From positions 1 to 64,000 of the forward strand of contig VAFL01000002.1 in the NCBI GenBank assembly GCA_005768755.1: DNA of 64,000 nt. The letters are read 5' to 3'. The position numbers and the translations under genes are program-made. The notes under the pieces are model-generated. The model was not told the origin of the DNA. It worked only from the letters and a program-made list of their open reading frames with translations, and did no database searches. This stretch comes from Paracoccus denitrificans (GTDB lineage: Bacteria > Pseudomonadota > Alphaproteobacteria > Rhodobacterales > Rhodobacteraceae). Positions 42,508-50,937 of the stretch are shown here, piece after piece. Position 1 is the first letter of the stretch; each line of letters begins with the position of its first letter.

Positions 42508-43221
42508 ATGCATGTGCCTTCGATCCTTTCCGTCCTGACGCTCGGCGATCTCCTCGCGCTGATCATGCTGTTCGGTTGCTGGCTGGGCATCGGCTGGATG
42601 TCGGAACATCCGCCGCGAAACCGGCCTTCCGTCACGGTGCTGATGGTCAATTACCGGCACGAATGGATGCGGCAGTTCATTACCCGCCAACCCCGGATCT
42701 TCGACAGCGCCATTCTGCAATCCCTGCGCGAGGGACCGACCTTCTTCGCATCTGCCTGCCTGATCGCGATCGGCGGGGGCATGGCCCTGATCGGCAATCC
42801 CGAACGGCTAAGCCAGGTCGCCGGAGAGCTTGAACTGGGGCAGACCCCGACGGTGCTGTGGCAGATCAAGGTGTTGGTGGCCTTGTTCTTCGTAGCCAAT
42901 GCGCTGTTGAAGTTCATCTGGTCGCATCGCCTGTTCGGCTATTGCGCGGTCATGATGGCATCTGTTCCGAACGATGCCGATGATCCGGTCGCACAGATCC
43001 GCGCCCATCAGGCCGCCGAGATCAACGTAACCGCCGCCAAAAGCTATAATATGGGGCTGCGGAATATCTATTTCTCGCTGGCGGCACTGGGTTGGCTGGT
43101 GGGACCGTGGGGGCTTCTTGTCACCACGGCCTGGGTCGTCGGATTGACATGGCGGCGCGAATTCGCCTCTCACTCGCGGCAGATCATGCTGAAGGACCTG
43201 CCGCCCATCGGGAAGATATGA
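42508..43221 (+). CDS. DUF599 family membrane protein
   Basis: 237-residue protein with four or so hydrophobic segments (about 10-30, 78-96, 110-132, 186-212). DUF599 hallmarks are RHEWMRQFITRQPRIFDSAI and GLRNIYFSLAALGWLVGP. Members are uncharacterised inner-membrane proteins common in proteobacteria. It opens a three-gene unit: the next start overlaps its stop by four bases, and that gene overlaps the P450 the same way. Confidence 0.87.
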   Translation: MHVPSILSVLTLGDLLALIMLFGCWLGIGWMSEHPPRNRPSVTVLMVNYRHEWMRQFITRQPRIFDSAILQSLREGPTFFASACLIAIGGGMALIGNPERLSQVAGELELGQTPTVLWQIKVLVALFFVANALLKFIWSHRLFGYCAVMMASVPNDADDPVAQIRAHQAAEINVTAAKSYNMGLRNIYFSLAALGWLVGPWGLLVTTAWVVGLTWRREFASHSRQIMLKDLPPIGKI

Positions 43222-44390
43222 TGCGCCGCCGGGTGCTGTATATTCCCGGCTACGACCCGATTCCGCCGCGTCGTTACCGCGAATTGTTCAAGCGAGAGGG
43301 CGCCGCGCAGGCTGCGATCAGCGGCTATGAACTACAGACCGGGGCACGCACGGATCGCACAGGTTTTGGCTGGGGCGCATCGACGCAGATCGGTGGCGAA
43401 CAATCTTTCGCAGAGTTTGAGGTTCTGGTCTGGTCCGACATTGTCGCCGGTTCCATGGGCCAGTCGATCCCTGCGACCTATGCACAACTGGCACGGACGG
43501 CATGGGCATATATCGGCTCTGGCGCGCTATGGCGGCTGATGCGCCTCAGGCGTGGGCCGGTGCTTGCGGCGCTATACCCGGTGGCTGTGCTGCTGGGGCA
43601 GGCGATTGTCGCGGCGATCACAGGCTGGCTGATCGGCTGGCTGGTCGCTGCCTTCGCCACGTGGTGGATCGGTCTTCCGGTCGCGCTGGCGGTCTTTGTG
43701 CTGGGGCTGCAACAGTGGCGCAGGCTGGATGGCCGGGTCTTCGCCTATTACCTGATGCATGATTATGCCTTCACAGCGCAGAATGGCGGCGCTTATCCGC
43801 CCGCGCTGGAAGCCCGGATCGACGCCTTCGCCGAGCGTGTGGCCGAAGCCGGTTCCGCAGACTGGGATGAAGTTCTGGTCATTGGCCATTCTTCAGGATC
43901 CTATATCGCCGTCTCTGTGCTGGCGCGGCTTGCGCGCGCGGGGCGATTGCCGACACAGGTGTCGTTGCTGACGCTTGGCCATGTTGTCCCGATGGCCTCA
44001 TTTCTGCCGGGCGCCGGCCGGTTGCGCCGCGATCTTCATGACCTGGCCGCAGCTGGGCAGGTCTGGATCGACGTGACGGCACCCGGTGATGCCTGTTCAT
44101 TCGGTCTGTGCGACCCCGTGGCGGTGTCGCGCTGTGTTCCTGCAGGCGGGGGCGGGCCGCTGGTGTTGTCAGCGGCTTTCACGCAGACATTGTCGCACCA
44201 GAAGCAGAAGGAACTGCGTCATCGCTGGTTTCGGCTACATTTTCAGTATCTCTGCGCCTTCGACAGGCCGGGCGAGTATGATTATTTCCAGATCACCGCC
44301 GGGCCGTTGATGCTGGCGGAACGCTTTGCAAATCGCCACCACTCGCCCGGCCGGATCACCACCCCGGCCAATCGCTGGCACTATCCATGA
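43218..44390 (+). CDS. Membrane-anchored alpha/beta-hydrolase-like protein
   Basis: 390 residues from ATG 43218. The hydrolase-like elements are YIPGYDPIPPRRY at 8-20 and the nucleophile-type GHSSGS, with Ser225 in a G-x-S-x-G pattern. Two or three hydrophobic helices lie at about 115-165 (VLAALYPVAVLLGQAIVAAI, GWLVAAFATWWIGLPVALAV) between N-terminal region and catalytic core, an unusual insertion. The later segment WIDVTAPGDACSFGLCDP could hold an acid residue. A lipase or esterase acting on membrane lipids is plausible. Overlaps upstream and downstream by ATGA. Confidence 0.78.
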   Translation: MMRRRVLYIPGYDPIPPRRYRELFKREGAAQAAISGYELQTGARTDRTGFGWGASTQIGGEQSFAEFEVLVWSDIVAGSMGQSIPATYAQLARTAWAYIGSGALWRLMRLRRGPVLAALYPVAVLLGQAIVAAITGWLIGWLVAAFATWWIGLPVALAVFVLGLQQWRRLDGRVFAYYLMHDYAFTAQNGGAYPPALEARIDAFAERVAEAGSADWDEVLVIGHSSGSYIAVSVLARLARAGRLPTQVSLLTLGHVVPMASFLPGAGRLRRDLHDLAAAGQVWIDVTAPGDACSFGLCDPVAVSRCVPAGGGGPLVLSAAFTQTLSHQKQKELRHRWFRLHFQYLCAFDRPGEYDYFQITAGPLMLAERFANRHHSPGRITTPANRWHYP

Positions 44391-45757
44391 TCCCGCCAAA
44401 GCCCGCATCGTCCGAGGGCCGCACCGGTCTTCTGCACTACCTGCGCCATTTCCGGCGCGATCTGCTTTCGGCGCTGCCTGCGCGGCTTTACCGGGCGTGG
44501 ATGGCGGAATTCAGGGCTGGCCCGATCCACAGTTTTGTCTGCAACGACCCGGATCTGGTGACGCTGGTGCTGCGTGAACGTCCCGAGGATTTTCCAAAAT
44601 CCGACCGGTTGCGTGAAGGGCTGGCCCCGCTTCTTGGTCGGTCCGTCTTCGTCACCAATGGCGAGGAATGGCGTCGCCAGCGCCGCATCATCGACCCCGC
44701 GTTCGAGGGCGGGCGCCTGCGCGAAATCTTCCCGCAGATATGGGATGCCAGCCTGGCCGCCGTGCAACGCCTGCCAACCGATGCAGAAATCGATCTGGAG
44801 CCCGAGACCTCGCATGCGGCGGCTGACGTGATCTTCCGCACGCTGTTTTCCATCCCGATAAAGGATGCGACGGCAGCACAGGTATTTGCGGCTTTCCGCG
44901 CGCATCAGGATGCGCAGCCCATTGTCAACGCGGGCGCACTGTTGCCATTGCCGGGCTGGTTTCCGCGCCTTCATTCGCGCCGCACGCGCAGCACGGCGCG
45001 GCATATAAGGGACCTGATTGCCGGGTTGGTGGACGAACGCGCCGACAGGATCGCGGATGGAAACGCCCCTGACGATCTGGCGACGAAGATCATGACCACG
45101 CCTGATCCGCAGACCGGCGCGACATTCACACCGTCCGAAATGGTCGATCAGGTGGCGATCTTCTTTCTGGCCGGTCACGAAACCAGTGCCTCTTCCCTGG
45201 CCTGGGCCTTGTGGCTTCTGGCCGCTAATCCCGACTGGCAGGACCGCGTGGCACGGGAAGCGCGCGATGTTCTGGATGTGGAAAATCCCGATTTCTCATC
45301 AATTTCACAGCTGAAATTCAGCCGCGCTGCATTTCGCGAGGCGCTGCGGCTTTATCCTCCGGTACCGATGATGGTCCGCGAAGCGACATGCCCCGAGCGT
45401 TTTCGCGACCGCGACGTCCCAAAGGGCGCGCAGATCGTGCTGTCACCCTGGCATCTGCATCGCCATGAACGGTTGTGGGACAATCCCGATGGATTTGATC
45501 CGGGCAGATGGGAAACCGAAAACGGACGCAACTGCCAGCGCCGCGCCTACATACCCTTTTCGGCCGGTGCACGTGTATGTCCAGGCGCGGGATTTGCGAT
45601 GGTGGAGGGGCCGCTGATGCTGTCGATGTTCCTGCGCAGTCACCGGCTGGAAACGTCTGCGCCGCCTGTGCCCATCGCACGGCTGACCGTGCGCGGGCAG
45701 AACGGCATACGGGTCAGGATTTCACTTCGCGACCCGGTCGCGACCTGCCATCAGTGA
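44387..45757 (+). CDS. Cytochrome P450
   Basis: 456-residue monooxygenase with all P450 landmarks. The C-helix WRRQRR is at 95-100, the I-helix oxygen motif AGHETS at 262-267, the ExxR pair Glu318-Arg321 in EALRLYPP, and the heme ligand Cys398 in FSAGARVCPGAGFAMVEG. No membrane anchor is present. Substrate cannot be read; the sequence looks like fatty-acid/terpenoid type bacterial CYPs. It is the last gene of the DUF599-hydrolase-P450 unit, and its last 44 bases overlap the end of pyrH on the other strand. Confidence 0.95.
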   Translation: MIPPKPASSEGRTGLLHYLRHFRRDLLSALPARLYRAWMAEFRAGPIHSFVCNDPDLVTLVLRERPEDFPKSDRLREGLAPLLGRSVFVTNGEEWRRQRRIIDPAFEGGRLREIFPQIWDASLAAVQRLPTDAEIDLEPETSHAAADVIFRTLFSIPIKDATAAQVFAAFRAHQDAQPIVNAGALLPLPGWFPRLHSRRTRSTARHIRDLIAGLVDERADRIADGNAPDDLATKIMTTPDPQTGATFTPSEMVDQVAIFFLAGHETSASSLAWALWLLAANPDWQDRVAREARDVLDVENPDFSSISQLKFSRAAFREALRLYPPVPMMVREATCPERFRDRDVPKGAQIVLSPWHLHRHERLWDNPDGFDPGRWETENGRNCQRRAYIPFSAGARVCPGAGFAMVEGPLMLSMFLRSHRLETSAPPVPIARLTVRGQNGIRVRISLRDPVATCHQ

Positions 45758-46481
45758 CGCGGGTATAGGTGCCCTCGCCCGCCAGGATGCCGCGGAATCC
45801 ACCCGGTTCGTCAAGCGAGAAGACGATGATCGGCAGCTTGTTGTCGCGTGCCAGCGCAATCGCGCTTGCATCCATCACACCCAGGTTCTTCTGCAGGGCC
45901 TCGTCATAAGTCACTTCGTCGTAACGCCGTGCATCGCCGAACTTGTTGGGATCCTTGTCATAGATCCCGTCCACTTTGGTGCCCTTGAAAATGGCCTGAC
46001 AGTTCATTTCGGACGCCCGCAGGGTCGCTGCGGTGTCGGTGGTGAAATAAGGGTTTCCTGTCCCCGCAGCAAAGATGATGACGCGCTTCTTTTCCAGGTG
46101 CCGCACGGCGCGGCGGCGGATATAGGGTTCTGCCACTTCGTCCATGCGAATGGCCGAGATCACACGCGTATGAATACCCTTGGCTTCCAGCGCCGACTGC
46201 ATCGCCAGCGCGTTCATCACCGTTGCCAGCATGCCCATGTAATCGGCGGTGGTCCGCTCCATCCCCTGCGCGCTGCCCTGCAAGCCGCGGAAGATGTTAC
46301 CGCCTCCGATAACCATGCAGACTTCGACGCCCATGGCCTGAACCGATTCTATTTCATCAGCGATACGGGCGACGGTGGGTGGGTGCAGGCCAAAGCCCTG
46401 ATCACCCATCAGCGCTTCGCCGGAAATCTTCAGCATGACGCGGTCATAGCTGGTCGGGGTCTTAACTTCGGTGTCGCTCAT
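45714..46481 (-). CDS. pyrH: UMP kinase
   Basis: PyrH phosphorylates UMP to UDP. Amino-acid-kinase fold of 255 residues from ATG 46481 (MSDTEVKTPT). The nucleotide-binding parts are MLKISGEALMGDQGFG, VIGGGNIFRG and FAAGTGNPYFTTDTAA, and KVDGIYDKDPNK. The longer frame begins further upstream without a ribosome site. frr usually follows in other bacteria, but here the P450 gene is convergent at the 3' end. Confidence 0.95.
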   Translation of the reverse strand: MSDTEVKTPTSYDRVMLKISGEALMGDQGFGLHPPTVARIADEIESVQAMGVEVCMVIGGGNIFRGLQGSAQGMERTTADYMGMLATVMNALAMQSALEAKGIHTRVISAIRMDEVAEPYIRRRAVRHLEKKRVIIFAAGTGNPYFTTDTAATLRASEMNCQAIFKGTKVDGIYDKDPNKFGDARRYDEVTYDEALQKNLGVMDASAIALARDNKLPIIVFSLDEPGGFRGILAGEGTYTRVTDGRSRPGREVKS

Positions 46482-46561
46482 CTGATTGCCCTTCCAGCGG
46501 TTCAATTGTCGCGCAAAATGTCGCAAAAGGGTTTCGGATACAACCGCCGGAATGGACAGTC

Positions 46562-47452
46562 ATGGGAACGGATTACAGCGAGGCCATCAAAACCATCGAC
46601 CCTGATCGCCATGTGGTGATTGCGGGGCCCACGGCATCGGGCAAGTCGGCACTGGCGCTAGCGATTGCGAAAGCACAGGGCGGCACCATCGTGAATGCCG
46701 ATGCCATGCAGATTTGGTCGTGCTGGCGGGTTTTGACGGCGCGCCCGGATGCTGCCGATCTGGCGTCCGCGCCGCATGCGCTTTACGGCCATGTCGATCC
46801 CGGCCAAAGCTATTCCGTTGGTGACTGGCTGGGCGATGTCGCAGGGCTGCAGGGCAGGCTGATCATCGCGGGTGGCACCGGTCTTTATCTGACGGCATTG
46901 ACCTCTGGTCTGGCGCATATTCCGCCTGTCCCACCCGAGATTCGCGATACCGGCGACGCCATACTAGCCGCCGGCGGGCTGGAAGACATGATCGCGGCGC
47001 TCGACGACGCCTCGCGCGACAAGATCGACCTGCAGAACCCCGCTCGGGTGCAGCGCGCCTGGGAAGTGCTGCAGGCCACAGGGCGCGGTATCGTCGAATG
47101 GCAAAGTGACACGCCGCCACCGCTGATCGCGCCGGACGACGCGACATGCCTGGTAATGGCATCGGATCGCGATTGGCTGGCAAAGCGGATCGTCGTGCGG
47201 TTCGCGCATATGTGGCAGATGGGCGCAGTTGATGAGGTGCGCGCGATGATGCCCAAATGGGACGAACGCGCCCAATGGGCCCGCGCCATCGGTGCGCCGG
47301 AAATCGCCGCCTACCTTCGTGACGAAATCGACGCCAAGACAGCCAAGGCGCGCTCGATCATTGCCACGCGGCAATATGCGAAATCGCAACGGATCTGGTT
47401 TCGGTCACGCATGAAGGGCTGGCAAATCCTGCGCGTTGGTCCGACGGGGTAA
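46562..47452 (+). CDS. miaA: tRNA dimethylallyltransferase
   Basis: MiaA adds dimethylallyl groups to A37 of tRNAs reading codons starting with U. The P-loop is GPTASGKSALA and DAMQIWSCWRVLTARP contains the substrate region, with GGTGLYLTAL and the ATRQYAKSQRIWFR motif at the end. 296 residues is on the short side for the family. It lies 80 bp from the divergent pyrH start. A small hypothetical gene follows. Confidence 0.94.
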   Translation: MGTDYSEAIKTIDPDRHVVIAGPTASGKSALALAIAKAQGGTIVNADAMQIWSCWRVLTARPDAADLASAPHALYGHVDPGQSYSVGDWLGDVAGLQGRLIIAGGTGLYLTALTSGLAHIPPVPPEIRDTGDAILAAGGLEDMIAALDDASRDKIDLQNPARVQRAWEVLQATGRGIVEWQSDTPPPLIAPDDATCLVMASDRDWLAKRIVVRFAHMWQMGAVDEVRAMMPKWDERAQWARAIGAPEIAAYLRDEIDAKTAKARSIIATRQYAKSQRIWFRSRMKGWQILRVGPTG

Positions 47453-47509
47453 TGGTCACGCGATGCGCGCTGCGGTGTTACGCAGCCGAAGCAACCAGGA
47501 AACGGGCAA

Positions 47510-47785
47510 ATGGCCTTCAGCCTGGCTGATCTTCAAACAGGTCACCTTTCGCTGGAATTCGAGGAGGCAGACCTGCCGCGCCTGATCGTCGCCATTCATG
47601 CGATGTTCGGCACCGTGACACAGATAGAACATGCTATGGCAGGCGAGGTTTTCGTCGCAGGGGACCGCTTCATTCACCAGAATGTATGGGATGAGTGCTG
47701 CATTATTTCAATAAGTTCCAATGGAAATGACAGCCTGATCCGACTGCACGCGGAACTGACAGGCCTGTCAGGGTCAACCGGGTAA
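47510..47785 (+). CDS. Small hypothetical protein
   Basis: 91 residues. No signal peptide, membrane segment or known motif. Mixed alpha/beta character is suggested by LSLEFEEADLPRLIVAIHAM, then two adjacent Cys in WDECCIISIS. It follows miaA after 57 bp, in which GCTGCG (47469-47474) pairs with CGCAGC (47481-47486) as a possible attenuator or terminator. Confidence that it is a real gene is moderate, as only length and position support it. Confidence 0.5.
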   Translation: MAFSLADLQTGHLSLEFEEADLPRLIVAIHAMFGTVTQIEHAMAGEVFVAGDRFIHQNVWDECCIISISSNGNDSLIRLHAELTGLSGSTG

Positions 47786-47845
47786 ACAGCCAACCTTGTC
47801 GGGTATCACCATGCCGACCTGTCAGGTCGCGTTTGACAGCAATCC

Positions 47846-48610
47846 TTACGGTGCCTTGTCCAATTCGTCTGATCGCCCGCGAAACCCCATTGCAACGACG
47901 AATTTCTCGGACGAATCCGACCGCGAGGCGGGTGGCTTCACATTCGCCACCTTGTCGAAATTCTGCTTAAGCAGCGTTTGCAGGCTTTGCTCGGCCCCGC
48001 CGGCAAGCACTTTGGCGACAAATGTGCCACCGGTTGCCAGCACGTCGAAGGCCAGATGCGCTGCGGCCTCGACCAAAGTCACGATGCGCAAATGGTCGGT
48101 GCCCTGATGCCCCGAGGAAGAGGCGGCCATATCCGACATGACGACATCGGCCTCGCCGCCCAGCCAGTCCTTGACCTTGTGGTCGGCACCGTCTTCCAGA
48201 AAGTCCAGGACGTGGATCTCGGCCCCGGGGATCGGATCGACCTCTTGCAGGTCGACGCCGATGATCCGACCCTGTCGCTTGCCCGATTTTTCGCCAAGCG
48301 CATTGATGCGCGGGATCGCCACCTGAAGCCATCCGCCAGGCGCGCAGCCAAGGTCGACGACCCGCGCGCCGGGGACGAGGAAACGATATTTGTCGTCCAG
48401 TTCCATGATCTTGAAGGCTGCGCGTCCACGGTAGCCCTCGCGCTTGGCGCGGGCGACATAGGGGTCATTCAGCTGCCGTTCCAGCCACAGGGTAGAGCTG
48501 AGCTTGCGGCCCTTGGCAGATTTCACCCGCACCCGCAGGTCGCGCTGCCCGCGACCAGAGGATTTGCGTTCCCGCGGCCCGTTAACGCCGCCACCCGGCT
48601 TCTTCGCCAT
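47846..48610 (-). CDS. rlmE: 23S rRNA 2'-O-ribose U2552 methyltransferase
   Basis: RlmE (FtsJ) methylates U2552 in the A-loop of the large subunit. 254 residues from ATG 48610, which overlaps the ppx stop (TGATG). The SAM loop is DLGCAPGGWLQVA, and VVMSDMAASSSGHQGTDHLR and FVAKVLAGG follow, giving the K-D-K-E set. The N-terminal basic extension is longer than in E. coli. It is in one unit with the phosphatase. Confidence 0.94.
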   Translation of the reverse strand: MAKKPGGGVNGPRERKSSGRGQRDLRVRVKSAKGRKLSSTLWLERQLNDPYVARAKREGYRGRAAFKIMELDDKYRFLVPGARVVDLGCAPGGWLQVAIPRINALGEKSGKRQGRIIGVDLQEVDPIPGAEIHVLDFLEDGADHKVKDWLGGEADVVMSDMAASSSGHQGTDHLRIVTLVEAAAHLAFDVLATGGTFVAKVLAGGAEQSLQTLLKQNFDKVANVKPPASRSDSSEKFVVAMGFRGRSDELDKAP

Positions 48611-49752
48611 CACGTTACCCCGTTCAGTTCGTCATCGGTGATGGCACCGTCACGGACCATCTGGGAATACAGCAGCCCCTCGCGCAGACCCCTGTCGGCG
48701 ACCGAAAGACGGCGCGTGGGCCAGATCCGCATCAGGGTCTGCAGGATTGCAGCACCCGACATGATCAGCGCATGCCGCTCGCGACCGATACGCGGATCGG
48801 CGCGCCGGCCTTCGGGGCCAAGCGCCAGATAGTTGCGGATCACGGCGTCGATTTCGGCGCTTGTCATGGTCAGCCCGTCGACCTTGGTGCGGTCATAGCG
48901 TTTCAGGCCCAGATGACTGGCCGCCACCGTCGTCACCGTGCCCGAGGTGCCGATGATCTGAAAACCGCGATCCGGCGCGCCTTTGGCATAGGGGGCGAAA
49001 TCGGCCAGCATCTCTTCGAAATACCAGCTCATCAACGCGAAACGTCCGGGATCATCGGTGACATCGGCGAACTGGTCGCGCAGCGTCGCCACGCCAAGCG
49101 GCACCGAAATCCAGTCGACCACACGCGCACCGCCCGGCTCGGCAGGCGAAAATCCCTTGCCCAGCTTCATGATGGCACGCGAGCGCTCTTTGGGTTCTAC
49201 ATCGGCAAGGTCTATCCAGACCAACTCGGTCGAGCCGCCGCCGATATCGACCACCAGCAACTGTTCGGTCTTCTGATTGACCAGAGGCGCACAGGAAATG
49301 ACGGCAAGGCGCGCCTCCTCCTCGGCACCGATGACTTCGATCGGCAGGCCGGTTTCGCGACGGATCATCCGCATGAAGTCGCGGCTGTTGCGCGCACGGC
49401 GACAGGCCTCGGTCGCGACAAGGCGCATTTTCTTGACCTTGTGCTGTTCCAGCTTGCGACGGCACACCTGCAAGGCATGCACCGTGCGCGACATGGACGC
49501 ACGCGACAAACGCCCCGATGCCTCCAACCCTTGGCCAAGCTGGACCGGCTTCGAAAAGCTGTCGACGACCTGAAACTGGCTGCCCGTGGGGCGGGCAATC
49601 AGCATCCGGCAACTGTTTGTTCCCAAATCCAAGGCCGCATAAAGCAGCCCCGATTCGGGGGGGCGGGTGCCCGACGGCTCAACCTTTTGAGCAGGGAACG
49701 CGTCCGCACCCGCAGGACGCTTGGGCGCCATTGTCACGCCCTCCGATATCAA
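48610..49752 (-). CDS. Ppx/GppA family phosphatase
   Basis: 380 residues of the exopolyphosphatase/guanosine pentaphosphatase family, with the ASKHA motifs YAALDLGTNSCRMLIA, VVDIGGGSTELV and IGTSGTVTT. Members degrade polyphosphate or pppGpp in the stringent response. It lacks the C-terminal HD domain of longer Ppx. Start could also be ATG 49731 (MAPKRP). Its stop is shared with the rlmE start. Confidence 0.9.
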   Translation of the reverse strand: MISEGVTMAPKRPAGADAFPAQKVEPSGTRPPESGLLYAALDLGTNSCRMLIARPTGSQFQVVDSFSKPVQLGQGLEASGRLSRASMSRTVHALQVCRRKLEQHKVKKMRLVATEACRRARNSRDFMRMIRRETGLPIEVIGAEEEARLAVISCAPLVNQKTEQLLVVDIGGGSTELVWIDLADVEPKERSRAIMKLGKGFSPAEPGGARVVDWISVPLGVATLRDQFADVTDDPGRFALMSWYFEEMLADFAPYAKGAPDRGFQIIGTSGTVTTVAASHLGLKRYDRTKVDGLTMTSAEIDAVIRNYLALGPEGRRADPRIGRERHALIMSGAAILQTLMRIWPTRRLSVADRGLREGLLYSQMVRDGAITDDELNGVT

Positions 49753-49833
49753 GTTAGCCTCAAGGTAGCGAGGCGGAGGCGCCGGTTCAAGGGGCCGCAG
49801 AGGGGGTTATGGCACGCGAAGGGGCTGGATGCG

Positions 49834-50937
49834 TCAGCGCGTCGGCCCCTGATCGGGCATCGGCTCGCGCGGGGTGGCGTCGGTATCGTCGCCAGTGCCG
49901 AAAAGCCCGGCCAGGCCGCGCGTGACAAGGTTTCCGACCTTGGGACGGGGCTGGGCGATGAAGGGCAGCGGGCGGCACACTTCCATCGCAGCGATGCCGA
50001 CGCGCGCGGTCAGCGCGCCATTCACGACGCCTTCCCCGAAGCGGCGCGACAATTTCGCCAGAATGCCGCCGCCCGCAATGGTGTGGATCAGGTCATCGCC
50101 GGCGGCCACAGCGCCGGTTGCAACCAGATGCGTCATGACAGTTCGTGCCAGGCGCCAGCCACCGACCGCGCCGGCACGACCGCCATATATCTCGGCCATG
50201 CGACGGATCATGCGCAGATTGGCCGCAAGCGCTGCCGCCACATCGGCAAAGGCCAGCGGAATAAGCGCCGTCGCCGCCGCGACCGTTCGCGCAGCCGCCT
50301 CGATCTCTCGGCGCGCCTCCTGATCGAGGGGCGCCAGAAGCTGGGTTTCGGCCAGCATCAACAGTGTCTCGGCGTCGAAAGCATCGCCCGACCGCTCGGC
50401 CAGGTTGGCCCGGCCCCACTGTGCTTGCGGCCGCGATGCGTAAATCGCATCCAGCCGTTTGACCACGCCGCGCGCCAGTTCCAGATCATCCTCGGCGATC
50501 GCCTTTCCGGCCTCGCGGTTGATCTGATCGATCTGTGCAAAGCGGCCCCAGGCGCGGTATTCGCGCCACGCCATGCCCAGCACGGCCAGCGTAAACAGCG
50601 CGAACAGGCCGACCCCGACCCAGCCGAGAACCGGCCAGCGGGTCATGAGCGCATCGATGTAGTTCAGGGCCGCGACCGACAGCAGGAAAGTCAGCAAGGC
50701 CGCGCCCGCATTGAAGAAGAAGCGCGTCATGGGCGAAGGTCCGCGACCGGCCAGCCGCGTCACAAGCGCCATGGTCGAGGGGCGCGGCAACGCGGCCGCT
50801 GCATCCCCGATCGGCGGGGCATCTGCGGGATTGCTGGACTCCTCAGCCCGGCGTTGGGCTTTCTGCGCGCCGCGCCGAGGCTCGGCTGCGTCATCAAGCT
50901 CGATCAGCACGGGGCCATGACGGCGTGATTCGTTCAC
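49834..50937 (-). CDS. YcjF-like membrane protein (TIGR01620 family)
   Basis: 367 residues, GTG start 50937 overlapping the ycjX stop by four bases. Two hydrophobic segments near 70-90 and 97-117 (FFFNAGAALLTFLLSVAALN, VLGWVGVGLFALFTLAVLGM), then a helical DUF697-type region with LIPLAFADVAAALAANLRMIRR. The first 60 residues are charged and cytoplasmic. Paired with YcjX in many proteobacteria, where ycjX-ycjF is stress-linked; the biochemical role is unknown. Confidence 0.88.
   Translation of the reverse strand: MNESRRHGPVLIELDDAAEPRRGAQKAQRRAEESSNPADAPPIGDAAAALPRPSTMALVTRLAGRGPSPMTRFFFNAGAALLTFLLSVAALNYIDALMTRWPVLGWVGVGLFALFTLAVLGMAWREYRAWGRFAQIDQINREAGKAIAEDDLELARGVVKRLDAIYASRPQAQWGRANLAERSGDAFDAETLLMLAETQLLAPLDQEARREIEAAARTVAAATALIPLAFADVAAALAANLRMIRRMAEIYGGRAGAVGGWRLARTVMTHLVATGAVAAGDDLIHTIAGGGILAKLSRRFGEGVVNGALTARVGIAAMEVCRPLPFIAQPRPKVGNLVTRGLAGLFGTGDDTDATPREPMPDQGPTR

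Noticed and set aside
48772..50928. 718-codon plus-strand frame opposite ppx and ycjF
   Set aside because: It spans two genes and the gap between them on the other strand and shows no family pattern.
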